Assembly (NCBI GenBank): GCA_001771975.1
Contig: MERE01000026.1
Location: 1 to 25,824, forward strand
Reading direction: 5' to 3'
Source of the DNA: Betaproteobacteria bacterium RIFCSPLOWO2_02_FULL_68_150
GTDB taxonomy: Bacteria; Pseudomonadota; Gammaproteobacteria; Burkholderiales; SG8-39
Length of the DNA: 25,824 bases
This document shows, in pieces, positions 1 to 6,662 of this stretch. The notes below the pieces were generated by a model. That model was not told where the DNA came from. It ran no database searches and worked only from the letters and a program-made list of their open reading frames with translations. A program made the translations under genes and the position numbers. Within the stretch, counting starts at the first letter, position 1. Every line of letters begins with the position of its first letter.

Positions 1-357
1 GACGAGCACCGCCCCGGCGCTGCGCGCGTGCGCGGCGATCAGGAGATCCATGTTGCCGATCGGCGTTCCCGCCGACTCGAGCTTCACGCGGATGTCGCCG
101 TAATGCTGCGCGGCTGCGCGGAACCAGTCGAGGACGCTCAGGCGCCGCAGGAAATCGGCGACCATCGCCGCGAGCCCGCGCGGCGAGCCTTTGGCTTTCA
201 CCCCGTCCCACGACGACGGCTTCGCCGAGAGCACGACCTTATCGCCAACTTTGGAAACGAAGACTTCATCGGCGCCCTCGAAGCGGTATCGGGCGGGCAG
301 GCGCACGGCCTGGCTGCGACCGTTGCGGAAGAGCTTGGCGGTCACGGGGCGGTCCAT
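1..357 (-). pseudogene. In-frame VapB-VapC remnant (antitoxin joined to C-terminal half of a PIN toxin), partial
   Basis: The reading frame is open from the ATG at 357 to the window edge (119 codons, continuing outside). Residues 1-52 look like a VapB/AbrB-type antitoxin: MDRPVTAKLFRNGRSQAVRL, then a swapped-hairpin region ending KPSSWDG. From about residue 53 the sequence switches to the C-terminal half of a VapC PIN domain: SPRGL, an HYGDIR segment, then AGTPIGNMDLLIAAHA. The antitoxin's C-terminal toxin-binding tail and the toxin's N-terminal half are missing. That half carries the first catalytic Asp (LDTN-type motif) and the Glu (AELRYG-type motif), so the toxin should be dead. The antitoxin DNA-binding part could still be made. 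A good Shine-Dalgarno (GGAGG) precedes the ATG. I infer an internal deletion of a vapBC operon that happened to keep frame. A functional fused regulator is the less likely alternative. Confidence 0.75.
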
Positions 358-388
358 GGGCGTCCTCCGGAAGATCGACACGGCATTC

Positions 389-407
389 TAGGCCGCCCCA
401 TGGCCTA
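389..407. promoter_or_regulatory. Possible VapB-type operator (inverted repeat)
   Basis: TAGGCC and GGCCTA are separated by 7 bases, about 32 bases upstream of the vapB-like start codon. VapBC operons are usually autorepressed through inverted repeats near their promoter, so the position fits. The arms are short and the base composition is GC-rich, so chance is a real possibility. Confidence 0.25.
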
Positions 408-447
408 TATCGAGGCATAGACCAATGCCAGGAGTCGCAGCAGACCT

Positions 448-975
448 TCAGCCACTCCCCTGCTTCGCCATCTTCTCCGCGCGCCGCTTCACCTCGGCCA
501 TCGTCAGTTCCTCCTTGCGCGTCGAGACGTGCCACAGATGACCGAACGGATCCTCGATCGAGCCGCTGCGGTCGCCGTAGAACTGGTCCTCGACCGCCCG
601 CACCAGCTTCGCCCCAGCCGCGATCGCGCGCGCGAACGTGGCGTCAACGTCCTTGACGTAAAGATAAAGCTGGACGGTCGAGCCGCCGCGCGTCTGCGGA
701 CCGAGAAACCCCATCGCCTCGAACTCGTCGGCGAGCATGACGCGCGCATCGCCGATCTGGACCTCGGCGTGGCCGATCTTGCCCTCGGGCCCGGGCATGC
801 GCATGATCTCCTTCGCGCCGAACGCCTTCTTGTAGAACTCGATCGCCTGCGCGGCGCCGCGCAGCGCGAGATACGGCGTCACGGCGCTGTAGCCGGCCGG
901 AACCGGCCGCACCTTCTTCTTCGGCGCCGCAGCCCTTTTCACCGTCAGCTTCCTGCGTTTGGCTTTGCTCTTCAT
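448..975 (-). CDS. VOC family (glyoxalase/bleomycin resistance-like, PhnB type) protein
   Basis: A 175-residue protein with one VOC domain at about residues 28-155. It has the PhnB-like signature: TPYLALRGAAQAIEFYKKAF near residue 33, then GKIGHAEVQIGDARVMLADE, and a final DPFGHLWHVSTRKEEL segment. VOC proteins bind a divalent metal or small ligand in a paired beta-alpha-beta fold; the substrate of this subgroup is generally unknown. The first 27 residues are an unusually basic tail rich in Lys and Arg (MKSKAKRRKLTVKRAAAPKKK), with no signal peptide or membrane segment. The ATG at 975 is preceded by a strong AAGGAGG ribosome-binding site. The gene appears monocistronic and lies upstream of the vapBC remnant on the same strand. 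The family call is firm; the reaction is not assignable. Confidence 0.9.
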   Translation of the reverse strand: MKSKAKRRKLTVKRAAAPKKKVRPVPAGYSAVTPYLALRGAAQAIEFYKKAFGAKEIMRMPGPEGKIGHAEVQIGDARVMLADEFEAMGFLGPQTRGGSTVQLYLYVKDVDATFARAIAAGAKLVRAVEDQFYGDRSGSIEDPFGHLWHVSTRKEELTMAEVKRRAEKMAKQGSG

Positions 976-1073
976 CGGTCGCCTCCTTTCCTGCCGCTAT
1001 CGTAGACGAGGACGCGGATTCGGCGGAACACGCAAAGCGTCAACGCGGCGCGAAGACGCGGCGTTCATCGCAC

Positions 1074-1598
1074 ATGACCGTGACCGCTCCCGTATTGGCT
1101 CTCGGCCGGCGCATCCGTACGGTTCGCGGGCACAAGGTCATGCTGGACGCCGACCTCGCGGAACTTTACGGCGTCCCGACCAAGGCGCTGGTTCAGGCGG
1201 TCAAGCGAAACCCGGCCCGGTTCCCGCCCGATTTCATGTTTTCGCTTACGGAACAGGATGTTGCCAACTTGAGGTCACAAATTGTGACCTCAAGTTCGCC
1301 GCCGCGAAACTGGGGAGGCCGGCGCACTGCACTCCATGCCTTCACAGAACAGGGGGTCGCCATGCTCTCTTCAGTCTTGAAGAGCGACCGGGCAGTCCAA
1401 GTAAACGTGGAAATCATGCGGGCCTTCGTGCGGCTGCGGGGCCTCGTGGCGCGCGATCAGGAACTTTCGCGTCGGCTGGATGCTCTGGAATCCAGATACG
1501 ACCGTCAGTTCAAAGTCGTGTTCGACGTCATCCGCGAACTCATGTCGCCGCCAGCGCCCGCGCCGAAGCGCCGGATCGGATTCGTGCAGGGCGAGTGA
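1074..1598 (+). CDS. ORF6N domain-containing protein (copy 1)
   Basis: A 174-residue protein with an N-terminal ORF6N domain (about residues 8-110): HKVMLDADLAELYGVPTKAL, then RNPARFPPDFMFSLT and AFTEQGVAMLSSVL. A helical, probably coiled-coil C-terminal region ends in PPAPAPKRRIGF. ORF6N domains are DNA-binding modules related to KilA-N, first described in phage and large DNA viruses, and are common in bacterial mobile regions; cellular roles are mostly unknown. A divergent inverted copy lies at 6803-7318, and the two share the C-terminal pattern QFKVVFD-IR-LM-PP-P-PKRRIGF. A perfect palindrome lies inside the reading frame. The segment SSSPPRNWGGRR is looser than in typical members, where the Trp-Gly-Gly follows directly. 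There is no clear ribosome-binding site before the ATG. Confidence 0.88.
   Translation: MTVTAPVLALGRRIRTVRGHKVMLDADLAELYGVPTKALVQAVKRNPARFPPDFMFSLTEQDVANLRSQIVTSSSPPRNWGGRRTALHAFTEQGVAMLSSVLKSDRAVQVNVEIMRAFVRLRGLVARDQELSRRLDALESRYDRQFKVVFDVIRELMSPPAPAPKRRIGFVQGE
1266..1296. repeat. Perfect 31-nt palindrome inside ORF6N copy 1
   Basis: Left arm AACTTGAGGTCACAA (1266-1280), a single central A, right arm TTGTGACCTCAAGTT (1282-1296). All 15 pairs match. It is translated as part of the ORF6N domain (residues NLRSQIVTSS). Its core GGTCACA-N3-TGTGACC recurs in ORF6N copy 2. Confidence 0.9.
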
Positions 1599-1627
1599 GC
1601 CGTTCGCGGGCATTTGCGCGAGATACC

Positions 1628-1870
1628 CTATTCCGCGTGAACCCGCACCTTCGGTTCCGCCTTCAGCCAGGTGGTTCGCCTGGCGACGCGCAGGTCGTAG
1701 TCCACCTGAAGGTTGAGCCAGATCTCCGGCGACACGCCGAAATACTTGCCCAGGCGCAGCGCGCTGTCGGCGGTGATCGAGCGCTTGCCGTTGACGATGT
1801 CGCTGACGCGGTTCGGCGGCACGGCGATCTCGCGCGCGAGCGCGTTGATGCTCACCTCCATGGGCTTCAT
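1628..1870 (-). CDS. Orphan HigA-type antitoxin (XRE helix-turn-helix), probably 5'-truncated
   Basis: An 80-residue reading from the first ATG (1870) shows the HigA/VapI signature: helix-turn-helix ALAREIAVPPNRVSDIVNGK followed by SALRLGKYFGVSPEIWLNLQ and DYDLRVA. HigA normally represses its own operon and neutralises the HigB ribosome-dependent mRNase. Family members begin further upstream with a motif like GxILxEEFxKPM. Here the frame upstream of the ATG still encodes QILYEEF, but no ATG, GTG or TTG lies between it and a stop, so the native start seems lost. No HigB-like gene is visible on either side. Translation may still begin at 1870, giving a protein lacking about the first 15 residues. 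Family call firm; functionality doubtful. Confidence 0.75.
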   Translation of the reverse strand: MKPMEVSINALAREIAVPPNRVSDIVNGKRSITADSALRLGKYFGVSPEIWLNLQVDYDLRVARRTTWLKAEPKVRVHAE

Positions 1871-1901
1871 GAACTCCTCGTAGAGGATTTGTGGCCTGAG
1901 G

Positions 1902-2060
1902 CTGAATTGGACTAAGGACGAATCAGTTCAGGTGGCACGATTCTTCGCCAGCGGTGACCCGTCAAGACCCCAGGACGGCGTAGCAACGCGCGAGGCACTC
2001 GAGGTCCTCGGCACCGGTCGCGTGTCAGCAGAACGCTCATTCAGCGGCCGTCCGCTCAGC
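1902..2060 (+). pseudogene. Possible C-terminal scrap of a Gfo/Idh/MocA-type oxidoreductase
   Basis: Read in one frame, this stretch gives WTKDESVQVARFFASGDPSR followed by PQDGVATREALEVL. This resembles the C-terminal end of Gfo/Idh/MocA-family oxidoreductases, where a variable-acidic segment precedes RPxDGVATLxALE. There is no upstream coding sequence, because the frame meets a stop at 1881, and the normal C-terminus is lost after about 1995. I recognise this from memory of the family and cannot align it; the match is short. It begins close to where the HigA-like homology ends on the other strand, suggesting a deletion or rearrangement junction around 1885-1905. Confidence 0.25.
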
Positions 2061-2175
2061 CGCAAGCGCGCTCACATCGTAAATCGTTCACGCCGCCGCG
2101 CTTTGCTGCGCGCGCCCTGCCGTCACCTTCAATTTCACCTCCACGCGGGAACCGAGACGATTACTATCGCGTTGT

Positions 2176-2328
2176 ATGACAACGGCCCGCCCCCTTTTCC
2201 CCGTCCGGGGTGATCCAGACCTCTCGAAGGCGATCCTGCCGCCGACGCGTAGGCGCGCCGCGCATGCCGCGCGCCCGCGCCGGCAGGAACGCTTCCGCGA
2301 GTACGTCCGCAAGAAGCACCGCGATTGA
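2176..2328 (+). CDS. Possible small basic protein (50 aa) upstream of the DUF3014 gene
   Basis: An ATG at 2176 opens a 50-codon frame ending in TGA at 2326-2328, 13 bases before the DUF3014 start codon. The peptide is strongly basic: it starts MTTARPLFPVRGDPDLSKAI, has an Arg-rich middle, and ends ERFREYVRKKHRD. Third codon positions are mostly G or C, like the neighbouring genes, and the last third would form an amphipathic helix. I recognise no family. The ribosome-binding site is weak. It could be a co-transcribed small protein or a chance frame in GC-rich leader DNA. The rest of the stretch 2061-2341 shows nothing else I can support. Confidence 0.35.
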   Translation: MTTARPLFPVRGDPDLSKAILPPTRRRAAHAARPRRQERFREYVRKKHRD

Positions 2329-2341
2329 CTCGGGCTTTCCC

Positions 2342-3187
2342 ATGGACGCAATCGACAAGCGGACTTTGGAGGACGAGCGGCCGTACCTGAGGCCCGAGCG
2401 CAGCGCCTTCCCCTGGCTCGTGGCGGCGCTCGCGATCGCCCTGGTCGCCGGCATCGGCTACTACTATTTCCGGCCGGCGCCCAAGCCCGAACCGGCGCCC
2501 ACGGCGAAAACCGGGCCGGCGCCTGCGCCGCAGGCGCAGGCGAAGCCTGCGATCGCGAATCCCCTGCCCGAGTCGGAGGCGAAATCCTTGCCCACGCTCG
2601 AGTTGAGCGACTCGATGATGCGCGAGTCGCTCGCGGGACTCCTCGGCAGCAAGGCGTTCAACGACTTCATCATTCCCACGCAGCTCGTCCGGCGCATCGT
2701 GGCGAGCGTCGACAACCTGCCGCGACGGACCGCGCCGCGGCGCATGATGCCGCTCAACGCCGTCCCCGGCGCCTTCGTCACGGCGGGCGCAGGCGACGGG
2801 CGCACGCTCGCGGCCGCGAATTCCGCGCGCTATGCACCGTACCTGCGCGCGATGGAGGCGGTGCCGGCCCGCGCCCTCGTCCACGCCTACGTGCAGGTCT
2901 ATCCGCTCTTCCAGCGCGCGTACGAGGAGTTGGGCTATCCCGGCAAGTACTTCAACGACCGGCTGCTCGAAGCGATCGACGACCTGCTCGCCGCGCCCGA
3001 GATCGGCACGCCCGTCAGGCTGATCCAGCCCAAGGTGCTGTACGAGTTCGCCGACCCGGAACTCGAGACGCGCTCCGCCGGGCAGAAAATCATGCTCCGC
3101 ATGGGCGCGGCGAACGCGCTGAAGGTGAAAGCGAAGCTCAGCGAGATCCGGCAGGAACTCGCCGCGGCGGGCGCGCGCAGGCCCTAG
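2342..3187 (+). CDS. DUF3014 domain-containing, single-pass membrane protein
   Basis: A 281-residue protein starting at MDAIDKRTLEDERPYL. I chose this start because the frame upstream gives only an Arg/Ser-rich stretch and membrane topology begins normally here. One transmembrane helix (about residues 22-41, WLVAALAIALVAGIGYYYF) is followed by a Pro/Ala linker (PAPKPEPAPTAKTGPAPAPQ). The DUF3014 domain occupies roughly residues 80-275, with LPTLELSDSMMRESLAGLLG, the paired Arg region ending NAVPGAF, and YVQVYPLFQRAYEELGYPG. The bulk is predicted to lie in the periplasm. DUF3014 proteins are widespread in proteobacteria and have no established function that I know of. The gene stands alone, convergent with the SDR gene, with a 25-bp gap. 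Confidence 0.88.
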   Translation: MDAIDKRTLEDERPYLRPERSAFPWLVAALAIALVAGIGYYYFRPAPKPEPAPTAKTGPAPAPQAQAKPAIANPLPESEAKSLPTLELSDSMMRESLAGLLGSKAFNDFIIPTQLVRRIVASVDNLPRRTAPRRMMPLNAVPGAFVTAGAGDGRTLAAANSARYAPYLRAMEAVPARALVHAYVQVYPLFQRAYEELGYPGKYFNDRLLEAIDDLLAAPEIGTPVRLIQPKVLYEFADPELETRSAGQKIMLRMGAANALKVKAKLSEIRQELAAAGARRP

Positions 3188-3212
3188 CTAGCATGCGCAC
3201 CGCCCGCGCAAC

Positions 3213-3977
3213 TCAGCCGCGCTTGCGCTCGGCGAAGCGCTCCCCAGCGTCCGTTTCGAGCAACGCGACCACCTCGGCGGCGGGCAGGTCGGGTGCCGCG
3301 AGCAGGCCCTGCGCAGCGAAATCCCTGAACATCCCGCCCCAGGGAAATTCTTCCGCCTGCATCGATCGCGAAGCGAGCTGCATCTCGGTATCGACCACGC
3401 CCGGCGAATAGCTCACGATCGAGAGGTCGATCGGCGTGTCCGCAGGCCGCAGCGGCGAATCGAGTTCCGCGCCGAACACCATCCCCGCCATGCGCAGCGC
3501 CGCCTTGCTGCTGCAGTACGCGGCGAGTCCCGGAGCGGCGCGCACCGCGGCGCCCGAAGAAAGATTCACGATGCGGATCGCGGCCTCGCGCGGGCTGCGC
3601 CGCGCCACCAACCCCATGAGCCAGAGCGGAATCGCCACGTTGACCGAATAAACGCGCACCAACTCCGCGGCATCGAGCCGCTGCACCGGCCCGGTTGCGG
3701 CCGCGCTGGCCGCGTTGTTCACGAGCCCCACGCGCCGCCACCTTGGATCGCCGAGCAACTCACCGAACCGGCTCTCGATCGCGGCGGCCGCAGCCGGCGC
3801 ATCCTGAAGATCTGCGGCGAGGTGGCGGTAGCGGGAATCTTCGATCCCCAGATTCCGCCGTGCGATGCCCGCGACTTCCCAACCGCGCGCGAGCAGCAGC
3901 CTCGCAATCGCGGCGCCGATGCCGGTGCTCGTACCGGTAACGAGCGCCAGCCGCTCGGCTGCAGGCGCGTCAGCCAA
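3213..3977 (-). CDS. SDR family oxidoreductase (classical short-chain dehydrogenase)
   Basis: A 254-residue classical short-chain dehydrogenase/reductase. Cofactor motif TGTSTGIG is near residue 14, the NNAAS structural motif near 87, IRIVNLSSGAA carries the catalytic Ser, and YCSSKAALR has the Tyr-x-x-x-Lys pair. PGVVDTEMQ is near the substrate loop. The Arg after the first strand (IARRN) suggests NADP(H). The sequence recalls the sepiapterin reductase/benzil reductase subgroup, but the substrate cannot be read off. It starts with TTG at 3977, overlapping the end of the lrp gene by 8 bases (TTGGCTGA), so it is the third, translationally coupled gene of the arginine operon. A role in handling glutamate semialdehyde or a related carbonyl is speculation. 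Confidence 0.88.
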   Translation of the reverse strand: MADAPAAERLALVTGTSTGIGAAIARLLLARGWEVAGIARRNLGIEDSRYRHLAADLQDAPAAAAAIESRFGELLGDPRWRRVGLVNNAASAAATGPVQRLDAAELVRVYSVNVAIPLWLMGLVARRSPREAAIRIVNLSSGAAVRAAPGLAAYCSSKAALRMAGMVFGAELDSPLRPADTPIDLSIVSYSPGVVDTEMQLASRSMQAEEFPWGGMFRDFAAQGLLAAPDLPAAEVVALLETDAGERFAERKRG

Positions 3978-4437
3978 TCGGATACCCGGAGAATTCCTTG
4001 ACCGTCTTCAACTCCGTCTGCGAAACGATCCGCGCCACGCCCATCGCCAGGTCGTTGATCCACGCATCCGAAATGCGCTGGTAATGATCGAGGTCGCGGC
4101 AGGCGAAACGCACCAGGTAGTCGTAGGGGCCGCTCACCAGGTGGCAGGCGATCACCTCCGGGCATTTGAGCGCGCGCGCTTCGAACTGCTGCAGCGTGCC
4201 CTGGCGCTGATCGACCAGCGTCACTTCGGTGTGCACGACCAGCGTGGGGCCGAGCGCCGAGCGCCCGATCACCGCCCGGTAGCCGAGGATGCTCCCCGCG
4301 CGCTCGAGCCGGCGCACGCGATCGAGGCACGCGCGCGGCGAGAGGTTCACCTTCTCGCACAGGGCCTGGTTGGTGACGCGGCCGTCTTCCTGCAGGATGC
4401 GAAGGATCTTCGCGTCGATCTCGTCCGGCCGCCTCAT
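3970..4437 (-). CDS. Lrp/AsnC family transcriptional regulator
   Basis: A 155-residue, full-length Lrp/AsnC regulator. The N-terminal winged helix-turn-helix (residues 3-62) contains DEIDAKILRILQEDGRVTNQ, LCEKVNLSPRACLDRVRRLE and AGSILGYRAVI. The C-terminal RAM/AsnC ligand domain (about 68-145) contains VIACHLVSGPYDYLVRFACR and a closing IVSQTELKTVKEF. Such proteins sense amino acids and usually regulate adjacent amino-acid metabolism genes. It sits between the arginine-degrading fusion and the SDR gene. Its ATG overlaps the fusion's TGA as ATGA, and its own stop overlaps the SDR start. Local regulation by arginine or ornithine is inferred. Repeated CAGCATG elements at the start of the fusion gene are possible binding sites. 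Confidence 0.95.
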   Translation of the reverse strand: MRRPDEIDAKILRILQEDGRVTNQALCEKVNLSPRACLDRVRRLERAGSILGYRAVIGRSALGPTLVVHTEVTLVDQRQGTLQQFEARALKCPEVIACHLVSGPYDYLVRFACRDLDHYQRISDAWINDLAMGVARIVSQTELKTVKEFSGYPIG

Positions 4438-6662
4438 GCGGCCATATTACGCGAGACCCGCCGCTGCGCTACGCAGCCGCCTGCCACCGCCGCGGGCGCG
4501 CTCTTCAGATCGAGCCGCAGCGTCAGGCACCAGGCGGACCCGCCCGCGCGCTGGAACGGCGCGAGCGGCACCACGTGCACCCGGTAGCCGGCCGAGCGCA
4601 AGCGCGCCCGCAAGGGCTCGGAGCAGTATCCCATCACGAGTTCGCGGCCAAGACACACGGCGTTGATCGCGAACTGCATCGCGTCGTCGCCATCGGCTTC
4701 AATCAGCGCATCGCCCGCGATGCAGCGCAGCAGTTCCCGGCTCGCGGCGTCGAAGGCGGGCGGATGCCAGAGCATCTCGCCGCCGGAAAGCGGGCACAGG
4801 CAGGTATCCAGATGGTAGAAGTGCGGCAAGACGAGGCGCAGCGACAAAGCCGGCACGTCATGAACCGCGCGCACGGCGTCGCGCGCCTCCAGATCCGAGC
4901 GCTGGCCCCAGCCGAGCCAAAGGAGACGCCGATGCGCGTCCCACACCGCGTCGCCCGCGCCTTCGAAGCACAACCCTTCGGGCAGCTCGTGCAGCGAATC
5001 GATCTCGCCCTGGCGCAACAGCTGCTCGAACGTGGCGCGTGCCTGCAGCGGCTCGGGCTGGCGCTCCGTATGGCGGAATCGCGCGAGAAGCGCCCGGCCG
5101 TCCAGCACCAGTGCGGCGTTGGCCGTGAAAACGAGGTCGGGCAGTCCGGCTGCCGCCGGCATCAGTGCGACCTCGGCCCCAAGCTCGCGATAGAGCTGCA
5201 GCAGACGATTCCAGCCCTCGCGCGCCTCGCGCGAAAGCCGCGCGGACTGCGCGGCCCAGGCCGCCGGATCCATCCAGGGATTGATCCGGTAGCTGACCTC
5301 GAAATGCTCCGCCGGGCACATCAGGAGGCGCGGCACCCTGCGCGCGGAAACCGCAGCCTGCGCTGCGCTTTCGTGCGGCGCCGAGCGGCCGCGCCTTGCC
5401 GGCGCCAGATCGCCGATCGCCGCTTCCAGCCGATCGATGCCCCAGTCGAGATCGCGCCGGCTGATCGTCAACGCAGGCGCGATGCGAATCACCGTATCGT
5501 GCGTTTCTTTCGAAAGCACCCCGCGCTGGGCCATCCGCTCCACGACCGCGCGCGCATCGATGCCGGAGTGGCGCAGGTCTACGCCCGCCCACAGCCCGAG
5601 TCCGCGCACCTCGACGTTCCAGCGCGAGGGTAGCGCGCGCAGCCGCTCGATGAGGTGCGCACCGAGCACCGCGGCGCGCTCGGGCAACTGCTCGTCCTGC
5701 AGCACCCGCAGGGCCTCGAGCCCCACGGCCGCCGCGAGCGCGTTGCCGCCGAAGGTAGAGCCGTGGCTGCCGGGCTCGAAGAGATCGAGGAGCGCCGCAT
5801 CCGCCACCAGCGCCGACACGGGCAGGATGCCGCCGCCGAGCGCCTTGCCGAGCACCAGTGCGTCGGGGCGCACCTTTTCGTGCTCGAACGCGAACATCTT
5901 GCCGGTGCGCCCAAGCCCCGACTGCACTTCGTCCAGGATCAGCAGGATGCGGTGCGCATCGCACCAGGCGCGCACCTCGCGCAGCCACCCGGGCGGCGGC
6001 AACACGATTCCCGCCTCGCCCTGAATCGGTTCGATCAGCACCGCACAGCTGCGGTTGCTCCGGGCGCACTCGAGCGAGCGCATGTCGCCAAAGCGGAAGC
6101 TGCGGAACCCCGGTGCGAACGGCCCGAAGTCGGCGCGATAGGCGGGCTCCGAAGAAAAACCGACGATCGTCGTGGTGCGGCCGTGGAAGTTGCCTTCCGC
6201 CACCAGGATCTCGGCCTCGCCCGGCGCGATGCCGCGCACCCGGTAGCCCCAGCGGCGCGCCGCCTTGATCGCGGTCTCGACGGCCTCGGCGCCGGTATTC
6301 ATCGGCAGCGCGCGCTCGAATCCGGAGACGCGGCACAGTTCCTCGAGAAACGGCGCCAGCGTAGCGCTGTGATAGGCGCGCGAAGTGACGCAGACCTTCT
6401 GCAATTGCGCCTGCGCGGCCGCCACGAGGCGCGGATGGCGGTGGCCATGATTGACCGCGGAGTAGGCGCTCATGAAATCGAGATAGCGGCCGCCGTCGAC
6501 GTCCCAGATCCAGACGTCTTCCGCGCGCTCCACGACCACCGGGACCGGGGCGTAATTGCGCGCGCACACGGCGCGCTCGCGCTCGATCAGGGCGGCGGCG
6601 GCCGATCCGGGACGCAGCAGCTCCGGGGCGGCGGCGGTATCGAAAGGAAGGCGCGCGTTCAT
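4434..6662 (-). CDS. Bifunctional fusion: ornithine aminotransferase (RocD) + arginine dihydrolase-like amidinotransferase domain (ArgZ/AgrE type)
   Basis: A 742-residue protein beginning MNARLPFDTAAAPELL. Residues about 20-418 are a complete class III PLP aminotransferase of RocD type: FMSAYSAVNHGHRHP (64-77), LPMNTGAEAVETAIKAARRW (119-138), IEPIQGEAGI, DEVQSGLGRTG with Asp244, and the PLP lysine K273 in VLGKALGGG. Residues about 443-720 are an amidinotransferase-fold domain: INPWM with N461, PDLVFTANAALV with N515, CFEGAGDAVWD, FYHLDTC with His617, and WCLTLRLD with Cys712. These motifs and their spacing match what I remember of cyanobacterial ArgZ/AgrE (Asn22, Asn71, His168, Cys264), which convert arginine to ornithine, CO2 and 2 NH3. 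The inferred path is arginine to ornithine to glutamate semialdehyde. Upstream in-frame codons to 6905 overlap the ORF6N gene in another frame and are not part of it. Confidence 0.92.
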   Translation of the reverse strand: MNARLPFDTAAAPELLRPGSAAAALIERERAVCARNYAPVPVVVERAEDVWIWDVDGGRYLDFMSAYSAVNHGHRHPRLVAAAQAQLQKVCVTSRAYHSATLAPFLEELCRVSGFERALPMNTGAEAVETAIKAARRWGYRVRGIAPGEAEILVAEGNFHGRTTTIVGFSSEPAYRADFGPFAPGFRSFRFGDMRSLECARSNRSCAVLIEPIQGEAGIVLPPPGWLREVRAWCDAHRILLILDEVQSGLGRTGKMFAFEHEKVRPDALVLGKALGGGILPVSALVADAALLDLFEPGSHGSTFGGNALAAAVGLEALRVLQDEQLPERAAVLGAHLIERLRALPSRWNVEVRGLGLWAGVDLRHSGIDARAVVERMAQRGVLSKETHDTVIRIAPALTISRRDLDWGIDRLEAAIGDLAPARRGRSAPHESAAQAAVSARRVPRLLMCPAEHFEVSYRINPWMDPAAWAAQSARLSREAREGWNRLLQLYRELGAEVALMPAAAGLPDLVFTANAALVLDGRALLARFRHTERQPEPLQARATFEQLLRQGEIDSLHELPEGLCFEGAGDAVWDAHRRLLWLGWGQRSDLEARDAVRAVHDVPALSLRLVLPHFYHLDTCLCPLSGGEMLWHPPAFDAASRELLRCIAGDALIEADGDDAMQFAINAVCLGRELVMGYCSEPLRARLRSAGYRVHVVPLAPFQRAGGSAWCLTLRLDLKSAPAAVAGGCVAQRRVSRNMAA

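Noticed and set aside
959..1915. 318-codon plus-strand frame covering ORF6N copy 1
   Set aside because: It reads the ORF6N gene one frame off. The short stretch LEVTNCDLKF resembles the other ORF6N variant only because the palindrome core can be read in either frame.
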